Assembly: GCA_947649495.1 (NCBI GenBank)
Contig: CANSRU010000002.1
Coordinates: forward strand, 62,001-126,000
Direction: 5' to 3'
DNA length: 64,000 bases
From: an uncultured Porphyromonadaceae bacterium
GTDB taxonomy: Bacteria; Bacteroidota; Bacteroidia; Bacteroidales; Muribaculaceae
The position numbers and the translations under genes were made by a program. The notes under the pieces were generated by a model that did not search any database, was not told the DNA's origin, and worked only from the letters and a program-made list of their open reading frames with translations. Positions 35,502 through 44,792 of this stretch are shown here, piece by piece; position 1 is the first letter of the stretch, and each line of letters starts with the position of its first letter.

Positions 35502-36121
35502 CTATAACCGACCTGCACTCACATCGCGTTTCAGACAATGCCATAGTCAATATAGACTACCGCGGTGATATACCTGAGAAAATATTGTTTTCGGCAGGAA
35601 TACATCCTTGGGACACAGATTGTAAACCCGACCTCGGATTGCTGCGAGCCACATTGTCGCACCCACGGGCTGTGGCTATTGGTGAATGCGGACTTGATAA
35701 ATTGAAAGGTGCGGATATTCACAGGCAAATCGAAATTTTCGAGCAACACATAAGCATGAGTGAGGAAATGGGCAAACCGATGATAATACACTGCGTGCGC
35801 GCCCATCAGCTGCTTATTGACATGCACCGTAACATCAGACCACGCCAACCATGGATATTTCACGGATTCAGACTGAAACCATCTATAGCCGAAGCGATGC
35901 TCAAGGAAGATATACTGATGTCGTTCGGCGAAATTTTCAACCCTGAAACACTCCGGCTCATTCCTGACGAAAAATTTCTTATTGAAACAGACGCAAGTCC
36001 GTTAACCATAGAGCAGGTGGCTGATATAATTGAAAAAGATACCAGATTTTCATCGTCAGACATACTCGACTTATCGGCTGCCAACATAAAAAGAATTTTA
36101 ATTAGTACATTTGCACCATAA
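35498..36121 (+). CDS. TatD-family metal-dependent hydrolase (short form)
   Basis: This protein of 207 residues carries the TatD motifs D-L-H-S-H at the start, [18 protein letters not shown] and L-I-E-T-D-A-S-P. It is about 50 residues shorter than the usual TatD, with the region after the first motif reduced, as in some Bacteroidota members. Function is nuclease-like and not firmly known. ATG 35498 overlaps the yidD stop; an upstream ATG at 35459 lies inside yidD. Confidence 0.85.
   Translation: MTITDLHSHRVSDNAIVNIDYRGDIPEKILFSAGIHPWDTDCKPDLGLLRATLSHPRAVAIGECGLDKLKGADIHRQIEIFEQHISMSEEMGKPMIIHCVRAHQLLIDMHRNIRPRQPWIFHGFRLKPSIAEAMLKEDILMSFGEIFNPETLRLIPDEKFLIETDASPLTIEQVADIIEKDTRFSSSDILDLSAANIKRILISTFAP
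36106..36113 (+). promoter_or_regulatory. Promoter -7 box for upp
   Basis: TACATTTG is a perfect -7 box 29 bases before ATG 36142, at the very end of the TatD-like gene. Confidence 0.6.
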
Positions 36122-36141
36122 AATCTAATCCACATATACCT

Positions 36142-36795
36142 ATGAAAGTTATAAATTTTGCCGATACACCCTCGTTGGTGAACCAATACATGGCCGAACT
36201 GCGCGATGTCAACATTCAGAAAGACATGCTCCGTTTCCGCCGTAATCTCGAACGTATAGGAGAAATAATGGCCTACGAGATAAGCAAGACCGTCAACTAT
36301 GCCACCGTAACGGTCGACACACCTCTTGCTCCGGCACAATGTAGCGTTCTTGATGAAAAAATAGTGCTTGCCACAATATTCCGTGCCGGCGTACCATTTC
36401 ACAAGGGATTCCTCGACTATTTCGACCATGCTGAAAACGCTTTCGTATCGGCTTATCGTAAATATAAAGAGAAAGAAAATTTCGATGTGTTCATTGAATA
36501 CATCGCATCACCCCGAATCGATGGAAAGACACTTATAATAGCCGACCCGATGCTTGCCACCGGAGCTTCAATGGAATTGAGCTACCGCGCCCTCCTCACA
36601 AAAGGCGAGCCTGAAAAGATACACGTGGCATCCGTTATAGCATCTCAGACCGCCATCGATTATATAAAATCAACATTCCCCGACGCAAAGACTACAATCT
36701 GGGCAGGCGCCATAGACAATGAGATAAATTCCCACTCCTACATAGTGCCAGGTCTCGGTGATGCAGGCGATCTTGCCTACGGAATCAAGGAATAA
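36142..36795 (+). CDS. upp: Uracil phosphoribosyltransferase
   Basis: This 217-residue enzyme makes UMP from uracil and PRPP. The PRPP loop is A-D-P-M-L-A-T-G-A-S, and the C-terminal uracil-binding A-G-A-I-D-N-E-I-N-S-H-S-Y-I-V-P-G-L-G-D-A-G-D matches the family. It has its own promoter and terminator, so it is monocistronic. It is the last gene to the left of the putative replication origin. Confidence 0.95.
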   Translation: MKVINFADTPSLVNQYMAELRDVNIQKDMLRFRRNLERIGEIMAYEISKTVNYATVTVDTPLAPAQCSVLDEKIVLATIFRAGVPFHKGFLDYFDHAENAFVSAYRKYKEKENFDVFIEYIASPRIDGKTLIIADPMLATGASMELSYRALLTKGEPEKIHVASVIASQTAIDYIKSTFPDAKTTIWAGAIDNEINSHSYIVPGLGDAGDLAYGIKE

Positions 36796-36831
36796 TATAC
36801 CTCACATACATAAAACATCTGCTTCACACAG

Positions 36832-36860
36832 CGGCTGCCACTACCATGGCAGCCGTTTTT
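36832..36860 (+). terminator. Rho-independent terminator after upp
   Basis: A perfect 9-bp stem (CGGCTGCCA/TGGCAGCCG) with a six-base loop is followed by TTTTT. Confidence 0.9.
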
Positions 36861-37291
36861 CACTATATATAAACACTGTTCAAAAGTATGTTGATAACCG
36901 TAAATAAGAATAGGGTAAGTTTCAATAAATATATTTGGATTTAACATACGGCACTCATACTAATCATTACAGGCATTCACGCAAATAAGTAAACCATAAC
37001 ATATAACATGGTTTTTAACTGCGTTTTCTATAGTTATTGATGTGGAATGTGGAGGAAAGTTGTTAACTTTGCATATTATTGACAGCATGTTAATAACAAT
37101 GGTAACTACCTGAAATGCAATATTAAAAGATGTTGATAAGCGGTAAACAACCATTTTTCACTAATCAATAACTTAATGTGAAAGAAATAAGCCGGAAAGT
37201 TATCACAGCTATTAACATCCACTATTGTTACTATTGAATTTTAATTTTTTGAAAAACTTATTTTTTAATATAAAGATATGAATGTGGATAA
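36861..37291. other. Candidate chromosomal replication origin (oriC)
   Basis: This is the longest AT-rich gap in the window that also lies at a change in strand composition. It holds two exact copies of TGTTGATAA (36889-36897 and 37131-37139), one TGTTAATAA (37088-37096) and, in the first codons of nadA, TGTGGATAA (37283-37291), a perfect DnaA box. The first two differ from that consensus in one position. All are in the same direction. A near-pure A/T stretch at 37231-37275 could be the unwinding element. The plus strand is C/A-rich to the left and G/T-rich to the right. A TAACTTTG box for nadA lies inside. Confidence 0.6.
37064..37071 (+). promoter_or_regulatory. Promoter -7 box for nadA
   Basis: TAACTTTG is a perfect -7 box. 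It is 207 bases before ATG 37278, so the leader is long and overlaps the putative origin. Confidence 0.5.
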
Positions 37292-38258
37292 AGGCTATGT
37301 GGATGCTCCCGTAGATGATGATATGGACTTGAAAAAAGAGATAATCAGGCTCAAGAAAGAAAAAGGTGCCGTGATTATGGCCCACTATTATCAGAATGGG
37401 GATATTCAGGACGTGGCCGACTACATAGGCGATTCACTTGCCCTTGCCAGGATAGCTGAAGAGATAGAGGCTCCAGTCATAGTGATGTGCGGTGTTCATT
37501 TTATGGGCGAGACAGCCAAGATACTTTGTCCTGATAAAAAGGTGCTCATTCCTGACCTGAATGCAGGATGCTCGCTTGCCGACAGCTGTCCGGCCGACCG
37601 GTTTGCCGAATTTATCAAGGAACATCCCGGGCATACCGTGATAAGCTATGTCAACACCACAGCCAAAGTGAAGGCTCTTACAGATGTGGTGGTGACTTCA
37701 GGAAATTCCAGGGAGATTGTGGAGAGTTTTCCGGTGGATACTAAAATAATATTCGGTCCCGACAGGAATCTCGGCAATTATATAAATTCCCGGACCGGAA
37801 GAAACATGGTGCTTTGGGATGGAGCATGTCACGTTCACGAGCAATTCTCGTTGGAAAAGATTTTAGAGCTTAAAAAAGAGCATCCCGAGGCTAAGATACT
37901 CGTGCATCCCGAATGTAAGAAACCTCTTCAGCTTATAGCCGACAAGATTGGTTCTACCGCTGTATTGTTGAAATATGCGTGTGAGAGCGATTGCAAGGAA
38001 TTCATAGTGGTGACAGAAGCCGGCATACTGCATGAGATGCGCCGTCTGTGTCCCGACAAGACTTTTATTCCGGCTCCGCCTGAGGACAGCACATGTGCAT
38101 GCAACGATTGTTCGTTTATGAAGTTGAACACTCTTGAAAAGCTATACAATTGCCTTAAATACGGACAGCCCGAAGTGACGGTCGATGCTTCACTTATGGA
38201 GAAGGCGCGCAAGCCTATAGAACGCATGCTGGAACTGTCGAAAAATATAAAGAAGTAA
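37278..38258 (+). CDS. nadA: Quinolinate synthase
   Basis: This 326-residue enzyme makes quinolinate from iminoaspartate and dihydroxyacetone phosphate with a 4Fe-4S cluster. The three cluster Cys lie in A-G-C-S-L-A-D-S-C, V-H-P-E-C-K-K-P and C-A-C-N-D-C-S-F-M-K-L-N. A-H-Y-Y-Q near the start and the C-terminal L-E-K-L-Y block are family marks. No nadB or nadC is adjacent. The first codons contain a perfect DnaA-box sequence. Confidence 0.95.
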   Translation: MNVDKGYVDAPVDDDMDLKKEIIRLKKEKGAVIMAHYYQNGDIQDVADYIGDSLALARIAEEIEAPVIVMCGVHFMGETAKILCPDKKVLIPDLNAGCSLADSCPADRFAEFIKEHPGHTVISYVNTTAKVKALTDVVVTSGNSREIVESFPVDTKIIFGPDRNLGNYINSRTGRNMVLWDGACHVHEQFSLEKILELKKEHPEAKILVHPECKKPLQLIADKIGSTAVLLKYACESDCKEFIVVTEAGILHEMRRLCPDKTFIPAPPEDSTCACNDCSFMKLNTLEKLYNCLKYGQPEVTVDASLMEKARKPIERMLELSKNIKK

Positions 38259-38288
38259 TCATACATTAATATATATATAATATAGAAG

Positions 38289-41060
38289 ATGGAATATAAC
38301 CATAAAAATATAGAGCAACGCTGGCAGCAGTACTGGCGCGACAACAAGACTTACAAAACTGTGGTTGATGAGAGTCGTCCGAAGTTTTATGTGCTTGACA
38401 TGTTTCCTTATCCCTCCGGTGCCGGACTGCATGTAGGGCATCCGTTGGGCTATATAGCTTCTGACATATATTCACGCTACAAACGTCTGCAGGGATTCAA
38501 TGTGTTGCATCCTATGGGTTACGATGCATACGGCCTGCCGGCGGAGCAATATGCCATACAGACAGGACAGCACCCCGAGATAACCACGCGTAACAACATT
38601 GCAAGATATCGTTCGCAGCTTGACAAGATAGGTTTCTGTTACGATTGGGACCGTGAGATCAAGACATGCGATCCATCCTATTATAAATGGACCCAGTGGG
38701 CGTTCATAAAGATGTTCAACCACTATTATGATACGGAAGCCGACAAAGCGATGTCTATTGATAAGCTCATAGAGCATTTCGAGGCTAACGGTTCAAAAGG
38801 TGTGAAAGCTGCATGCTCGCAGGAACTCGATTTTACTGCCGACCAGTGGAAAGCTATGAACGATAAGGAGAAAAGCGATACGCTTATGAACTATCGTCTT
38901 GCTTACCTCGGCAACACTATGGTCAACTGGTGTCCGAAGCTCGGAACAGTTCTTGCCAACGACGAGGTGAGCGAGGGTGTGTCTGTGCGTGGTGGCTATC
39001 CTGTTGAGCAGAAACTGATGTATCAGTGGTGCCTGCGTGTATCTGCCTATGCACCACGATTGCTTTCAGGTCTGGATACCATAGACTGGACAGATTCACT
39101 GAAAGAAACGCAACGTAACTGGATAGGCCGCTCTGAAGGAGCCGAAATGATATTCGCCGTAGATAATTCGGATGTAAAACTCGAGATATTCACCACTCGT
39201 GCCGACACTGTGTTCGGTGTCACTTTCATGGTTCTTGCTCCTGAAAGTGAATATGTGGATATGGTGACTGTTGCCGACCGTAAGGAGGCTGTCAAGGAAT
39301 ATATAGACAGCATAAAGCACAAGACGGAGCGCGAGCGTATGATAGATAAGAAGGTGAGCGGTGTGTTTACCGGGGCATACGCCATCAATCCTCTTTCCGG
39401 AGCTAAAATACCGGTGTGGGTCAGCGACTATGTGCTCGCCGGTTACGGAACAGGAGCTATTATGGCTGTTCCTGCCCACGATAGCCGCGACTATGCTTTC
39501 GCACGTCATTTCCAGTTGCCTGTAATTCCTCTTATTGAGGGGGCGGATGTCAGCGAGGAGAGTTTCGATGCCAAAAGCGGTAAGATGATAAATTCCTCTT
39601 GCGATGGTCTTGATCTCAATGGCATGGAGGTTAAAGATGCAATAGCAGCTGCAAAACGGTATATAGAGGAAAAAGGAATAGGTAAGGTGAAGGTTAACTA
39701 CCGTCTTCGCGATGCCATTTTCAGCCGTCAGAGATACTGGGGTGAACCGTTCCCGGTTTATTATAAGGATGGCATACCCTGTATGATGGATGAAAGCAAA
39801 CTTCCCCTTCTTTTGCCGGAAGTTGACAGCTATCTTCCCACAGAAAACGGAGAACCGCCGCTGGGACGCGCCAAGAACTGGACTTCAGCCGAAGGTTATC
39901 CTATAGAATTATGCACCATGCCCGGATTTGCAGGATCGTCGGCCTATTATCTCCGCTATATGGACCCTGCCAATGATAATGCTATTGTATCCAAGGAAGC
40001 CGACGAATACTGGCGTAATGTGGATTTATATATAGGTGGTACGGAGCATGCCACCGGTCACCTTATCTACAGCCGTTTCTGGAACAAGTTCCTTTACGAC
40101 CTCGGTGCGGTGTGTGAGGAGGAACCTTTCAAGAAGCTCATAAATCAGGGTATGATTCAGGGACGTAGTAATTTCGTGTACAGAATCAAGGATACAAATA
40201 CATTTGTAAGCTACAACCTGCGCAAGAACTACGATGTTACTCCCATACATGTGGATGTCAACATTGTGTCCAACGACATACTCGATACTGAAGCGTTCAA
40301 AAACTGGCGTCCTGAATTCAAAACTGCCGAGTTCATACTTGAGGATGGCAAATATGTGTGCGGGTACGCGGTTGAAAAAATGTCGAAATCGATGTTTAAC
40401 GTAGTGAATCCCGATGATATTGTGGAGAGATATGGTGCCGATACACTACGTCTGTATGAGATGTTCCTCGGGCCACTCGAACAGAGCAAGCCATGGGATA
40501 CAAACGGCATAGATGGAGTGAACCGCTTCCTGAAAAAAATGTGGGGACTCTTCTATAAAGGCGATGATTTACTGGTGACAGATGAAGCACCGTCGAAAGA
40601 GGCATTGAAATCTGTACACAAACTTGTAAAGAAAGTTACATACGATATAGAGAACTTCTCTTACAACACATCCATAGCCGCTTTCATGATATGTGTCAAT
40701 GAACTTGGCCAGCAGAAATGCCATAGCCGTGAGGTACTTGAGATGCTTTTGGTGACTCTCGCACCATTTGCCCCGCATATCACCGAGGAACTGTGGCATG
40801 CTTTGGGACACGACACTACCATTTGCGATGCGCAGTGGCCGGTTTACAATGAAGAATATCTGAAGGAGGATAATGTGAAATATGCCGTTTCATTCAATGG
40901 TAAGGCACGTTTCAGCATGGAGGTTCCTGCGGGTATTTCCAGTGAAGATGTGGAGAAACTTGCGCTTGGAAATGAAAATGCGGCGAAATGGCTTGATGGC
41001 AAAACTATCCGTAAAGTGATAGTGGTGCCGGGCAAGATTGTAAATATAGTGATTTCGTGA
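38289..41060 (+). CDS. leuS: Leucine--tRNA ligase
   Basis: This 923-residue class I synthetase has [17 protein letters not shown] (HIGH), the CP1 editing domain with [13 protein letters not shown] and A-H-D-S-R-D, and E-K-M-S-K-S (KMSKS). The C-terminal anticodon-binding domain is complete. It charges tRNA-Leu in the cytosol. It starts 30 bp after nadA, and the two could be co-transcribed. Confidence 0.97.
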   Translation: MEYNHKNIEQRWQQYWRDNKTYKTVVDESRPKFYVLDMFPYPSGAGLHVGHPLGYIASDIYSRYKRLQGFNVLHPMGYDAYGLPAEQYAIQTGQHPEITTRNNIARYRSQLDKIGFCYDWDREIKTCDPSYYKWTQWAFIKMFNHYYDTEADKAMSIDKLIEHFEANGSKGVKAACSQELDFTADQWKAMNDKEKSDTLMNYRLAYLGNTMVNWCPKLGTVLANDEVSEGVSVRGGYPVEQKLMYQWCLRVSAYAPRLLSGLDTIDWTDSLKETQRNWIGRSEGAEMIFAVDNSDVKLEIFTTRADTVFGVTFMVLAPESEYVDMVTVADRKEAVKEYIDSIKHKTERERMIDKKVSGVFTGAYAINPLSGAKIPVWVSDYVLAGYGTGAIMAVPAHDSRDYAFARHFQLPVIPLIEGADVSEESFDAKSGKMINSSCDGLDLNGMEVKDAIAAAKRYIEEKGIGKVKVNYRLRDAIFSRQRYWGEPFPVYYKDGIPCMMDESKLPLLLPEVDSYLPTENGEPPLGRAKNWTSAEGYPIELCTMPGFAGSSAYYLRYMDPANDNAIVSKEADEYWRNVDLYIGGTEHATGHLIYSRFWNKFLYDLGAVCEEEPFKKLINQGMIQGRSNFVYRIKDTNTFVSYNLRKNYDVTPIHVDVNIVSNDILDTEAFKNWRPEFKTAEFILEDGKYVCGYAVEKMSKSMFNVVNPDDIVERYGADTLRLYEMFLGPLEQSKPWDTNGIDGVNRFLKKMWGLFYKGDDLLVTDEAPSKEALKSVHKLVKKVTYDIENFSYNTSIAAFMICVNELGQQKCHSREVLEMLLVTLAPFAPHITEELWHALGHDTTICDAQWPVYNEEYLKEDNVKYAVSFNGKARFSMEVPAGISSEDVEKLALGNENAAKWLDGKTIRKVIVVPGKIVNIVIS

Positions 41061-41114
41061 TGACAATATAATGGTGTGAAAACCGTTATAATCCTACTGT
41101 AAAATATCAATCAA

Positions 41115-41705
41115 GTGCGCATAGAGGAACCGAGAAAAATAGTATTCGCCACCAACAATGCTCATAAGCTAAGTGAAATACGCAGTATAATGGGCGATAA
41201 ATGGCATATACTGTCGCTTAAAGATATAAATTGCTTTGACGATATAGAGGAAACGGCCTGTACTCTACAGGGCAATGCTGAAATAAAGGCAAGATATATC
41301 AAGGAGCGTTACGGGTACGATTGCTTTGCCGATGATACCGGATTGCTTGTCGATGCTCTCGACGGTGCTCCCGGTGTGTATTCTGCACGATATGCCGGAC
41401 CGGAACACGATTCAGCGGCCAATATGGAGTTGCTTCTGCGTAATATGGCGGATAAAACAGACCGTAAAGCTCATTTCTCTACAGTTATAGCTCTTATAAA
41501 AGGTGATGAACTTACCTTTTTCGAGGGGCGTGTAGATGGTGAGATTTTACGTGAACCAGCCGGTGACGAGGGATTCGGCTACGACCCCGTGTTCCGTCCC
41601 GATGGTTACGAAAAATCGTTCGCACAGATGAGCGCTGAAGAAAAAAACTCCATCAGCCACCGCGGACGTGCCACCGCCCGACTTATTGATTACCTGAACA
41701 GATAG
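41115..41705 (+). CDS. rdgB: XTP/dITP diphosphatase (RdgB/HAM1 family)
   Basis: This 196-residue enzyme removes inosine- and xanthosine-type nucleotides. Motifs: F-A-T-N-N-A-H-K-L-S-E-I at the start, C-F-A-D-D-T-G-L in the middle, F-F-E-G-R-V-D-G and G-F-G-Y-D-P-V-F-R-P, and S-H-R-G-R-A near the C terminus. The start is GTG 41115; no ATG is available. Confidence 0.93.
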   Translation: MRIEEPRKIVFATNNAHKLSEIRSIMGDKWHILSLKDINCFDDIEETACTLQGNAEIKARYIKERYGYDCFADDTGLLVDALDGAPGVYSARYAGPEHDSAANMELLLRNMADKTDRKAHFSTVIALIKGDELTFFEGRVDGEILREPAGDEGFGYDPVFRPDGYEKSFAQMSAEEKNSISHRGRATARLIDYLNR

Positions 41706-41738
41706 GAAATAACAAATCACAATATTTATATACTCTCC

Positions 41739-44201
41739 ATGAAAAAATATACCATAGCATTTATAATAACATGCATGCTTTTTGCTGTTACGGCACTGAA
41801 AGCGGAGAATCAGCCAATAGGAACATGGCAGTTTCATCCTGCATTTTCAGCTCCGGCACAAAAAGTTATAGATATAGGTGAGACAGTCTATTATATATCG
41901 GGAGGAAATATGTTTTCCTACGATAAAAAAAATGACGAAAGTTACAGCTATACCGTAGATAATAAGCTGTCGGACATTGGAATATCTGATATATATTACA
42001 ATTACGACAAGAATTATCTTGTAATTGTGTACACATCCGGCAATGTCGATATAATGGACAGTGACGGAAATGTGTACAATATGTCGGATATAAAGGATTC
42101 GACATATAAGACAGATTTTGAGGTCAACGATGTTGCTTTTGACGGCGATTATATGTATATGGCCACGAATTTCGGTATAGTCCAGTTCGATTGCCGTCGT
42201 CACGAAGTGGTTCAGTCGGGTATATACAATGTGCCGGTTAAGGGTATCACAGTGATGGGCGACAATCTTGTGGCTTATTTCAACAAGGCTGTAAGATATA
42301 TTGGAAAGGATAAGATATTCTCTCAATCCACAGCTTTCAGACAGCTGTTTTCCACCTCCGAGCCTATGGAACTTCATGCTGTGTCAGACACTCAGCTGTT
42401 GAAACTGGCCACATCGCAGAACGACAGAATGTTTCTGTTCATCATAGATTTTGAAAAGGAAAACTATACCGACATTAAACGTCTGGCAAATATACATTCC
42501 TCATTTTCCAAGTTGATTCATGGTGAATCAGGGAAGCTATATTATGCTGCCGACAGCAGGCTTTATGAACTGAGCGATGATTATCAGCAGACGTCTGTTG
42601 TTGCGGAATTTCCTGAAGATTTCGGTAACGCCAGGATAGGAACATATAAAGGCATACCGTCGGTATGGTCGCTCAATAACGAGGGTATCGCCAATCACTC
42701 TTTCGATGAAGATGGAGGAGTGACTGTGAACATAGACCGTTTCCGTCCTGAAGAATTTTCAGTGAGCGGAGCTTATTATCTGGTACCTGCACGTGATAAA
42801 AAACATCTGTATGTGCAGAATCTCGGTGCTACGTCGTACAAATTCGGTATGACGACAAATATCGAGCGTCGAGGACGCAGTAAAATTCAGAATGCCGCCC
42901 GCATAGAACTGGCTACAGGCGATAAGAAAGATATAACGCTGTATCCGGTAGATACGAAACTGAACAGTGTACCGGCAAATAACATTGACAAATATCTCAC
43001 TGCGTGTACGAGCATAATCCCCGATCCTGATGATATTGACACTTATTTCGTAGGTTCGATGGAGGAGGGTGTGTTCAAGGTAAAGGATGGAAAGATGGTA
43101 GGCCGGTACGACAGCAGCAATTCACCCTATACTTTGGTTGACAACAGGTATATATGCTACGGTCTCGGAGTGGACCGGGGCGGTAATCTGTGGGTTATGC
43201 AATCGGGTAGTTCGGCAGAAGGCAGTCAACCTATATTGATATTGCCTTCGGCTAAGAGAAAACTTGATCCGAAAGATGTAAAACCTGAAGATTGGTATGT
43301 TCCAGACCTCATTTCACTCGGATATACCGGTGGGCAGGATGCAATGTTCCTTATGTGCGAGAAGTCCAACATGATATTTGTGGTTGACCATAATACATCA
43401 TGGACATTGCTCGCTTGCGATACAAGAGGTACATTTGATAAACTTGCCGATGACAAATTTTATTTGTGGCGTACACTTGTGGATCAGGACGGACAGGAAC
43501 TGCATCCCGGCCGAAAATGCACCCTTATGGAGGATAAAAACGGCCATGTGTGGTTTGGTACAAATGCAGGAGTAATAAAGTTGCAGTCGCCTTCCAATGC
43601 CACAAATCCAGGCATGACGGTGACACATGTGAAAGTTCCGCGCAATGATGGCACGAATATGGCCGATTATCTTCTTAATACGGAGGAGATATATGCTATA
43701 TCTGAGGATGCTGCCAATAGGAAGTGGTTTGCTACAAAAGAATCAGGATTGTTCCTGACAACAGCCGATGGCGATGAAATACTTGCAAATTTCACTTCCG
43801 ACAACTCACCTTTGCCAAGCAATATGGTCAATTCCGTATTTGCCGATCCTCGTAGTTCCACGATATATATAGGTACTGCCAAAGGTATGTACACCTACAG
43901 TTCTGATGCCACTCCTTCAATGGACGACTATTCTGATATATACGCCTATCCCAATCCGGTAAGGCCTGACTATTCAGGACCGATATACATACGCGGACTT
44001 ATGGATAATTCGCTGGTCAAGATAGCTGATGTATCGGGTACTGTGGTCTATCAGGGACGGTCGGAAGGAGGCCTGTTCACATGGAATGGATGTAATGCTT
44101 CAGGAAGCAGGGTGAAAACCGGAGTATATTATGTGATGGTTTCACAAAATTCCACCGGTTCCGCTTCGGGTGCGGTTACAAAAATAATGGTTGTAAACTG
44201 A
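41739..44201 (+). CDS. porZ: PorZ-like beta-propeller protein
   Basis: This 820-residue secreted protein has a signal peptide, then two blocks of propeller-type repeats: D-I-G-E-T-V-Y-Y-I-S, I-S-D-I-Y-Y-N-Y, and later G-R-K-C-T-L-M-E-D-K-N-G-H-V-W-F-G-T-N-A-G-V-I and N-R-K-W-F-A-T. The C terminus has a sorting-type tail (Y-P-N-P-V-R-P then T-G-V-Y-Y-V-M-V). This layout is that of PorZ, which in type IX secretion systems helps attach anionic LPS to cargo. No other type IX component is in the window. Confidence 0.8.
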   Translation: MKKYTIAFIITCMLFAVTALKAENQPIGTWQFHPAFSAPAQKVIDIGETVYYISGGNMFSYDKKNDESYSYTVDNKLSDIGISDIYYNYDKNYLVIVYTSGNVDIMDSDGNVYNMSDIKDSTYKTDFEVNDVAFDGDYMYMATNFGIVQFDCRRHEVVQSGIYNVPVKGITVMGDNLVAYFNKAVRYIGKDKIFSQSTAFRQLFSTSEPMELHAVSDTQLLKLATSQNDRMFLFIIDFEKENYTDIKRLANIHSSFSKLIHGESGKLYYAADSRLYELSDDYQQTSVVAEFPEDFGNARIGTYKGIPSVWSLNNEGIANHSFDEDGGVTVNIDRFRPEEFSVSGAYYLVPARDKKHLYVQNLGATSYKFGMTTNIERRGRSKIQNAARIELATGDKKDITLYPVDTKLNSVPANNIDKYLTACTSIIPDPDDIDTYFVGSMEEGVFKVKDGKMVGRYDSSNSPYTLVDNRYICYGLGVDRGGNLWVMQSGSSAEGSQPILILPSAKRKLDPKDVKPEDWYVPDLISLGYTGGQDAMFLMCEKSNMIFVVDHNTSWTLLACDTRGTFDKLADDKFYLWRTLVDQDGQELHPGRKCTLMEDKNGHVWFGTNAGVIKLQSPSNATNPGMTVTHVKVPRNDGTNMADYLLNTEEIYAISEDAANRKWFATKESGLFLTTADGDEILANFTSDNSPLPSNMVNSVFADPRSSTIYIGTAKGMYTYSSDATPSMDDYSDIYAYPNPVRPDYSGPIYIRGLMDNSLVKIADVSGTVVYQGRSEGGLFTWNGCNASGSRVKTGVYYVMVSQNSTGSASGAVTKIMVVN

Positions 44202-44235
44202 AATCAATCGGCATACGTTTAAAATAAATAAAAGT

Positions 44236-44775
44236 ATGAGTTCAATGAAAGATACCAAACTGAGTTATCGTAATGAAGATGATAAATGCTATGGTGCCAC
44301 AGGTATGGCCATAGCCGTGGTGGTGTTTGATGGAGAGGATATGCTTTCTGCAGTGGATCTGGATGCTGCTCCTGAATCCATGCTCGAGTTGGCCGAGGAC
44401 TTTTATTTTTCAGGCAATCCGGGACTTTCGGCCAAAAGTGCCTGGAACCGTATGCTTGGCAATTTCAATATATCGATGGCCGCTTCTATAGCCAATGTGA
44501 TGTGCCGCAGTGTGATACTAGACCATACTCCGGTGTCGGCAGATATAAAGAATTATCTGCGTGAATGTGTTATTGAGGCAGGTCACGATATCTGCGACCT
44601 TGAGGATGATGAATCGGGAAGGCTTTTTGACAAGAATTATATGTATCTTCACCGTGTGTTCAATCACACAGGTGTGCAGGGCATAGCACACGATTTTGCC
44701 GATGTGCTGAAGCGCCGTCGCCGTCTGACCCGCATGGATGTCATGGAACAGTTGCGTGCGTTGAGCATGCTTTGA
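44236..44775 (+). CDS. Conserved Bacteroidales protein of unknown function
   Basis: This 179-residue soluble protein has no signal or membrane segment. Residues 20-45 (G-M-A-I-A-V-V-V-F-D-G-E-D) form a strand pair, followed by helices including A-W-N-R-M-L-G-N-F-N and a C-terminal R-R-R-L-T-R-M-D-V-M-E-Q-L. I do not recognise its family. It follows the PorZ-like gene by 34 bp and ends 17 bp before the convergent phosphoethanolamine-type transferase gene. ATG 44236 or 44245 may be used. Confidence 0.7.
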   Translation: MSSMKDTKLSYRNEDDKCYGATGMAIAVVVFDGEDMLSAVDLDAAPESMLELAEDFYFSGNPGLSAKSAWNRMLGNFNISMAASIANVMCRSVILDHTPVSADIKNYLRECVIEAGHDICDLEDDESGRLFDKNYMYLHRVFNHTGVQGIAHDFADVLKRRRRLTRMDVMEQLRALSML

Positions 44776-44792
44776 TTTCCATCCATTCGATT

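Noticed and set aside
37072-37277. An NAD-type riboswitch in the nadA leader
   Set aside because: The leader is long, but no conserved riboswitch core was recognised, and its AT-rich repeats fit the origin better.
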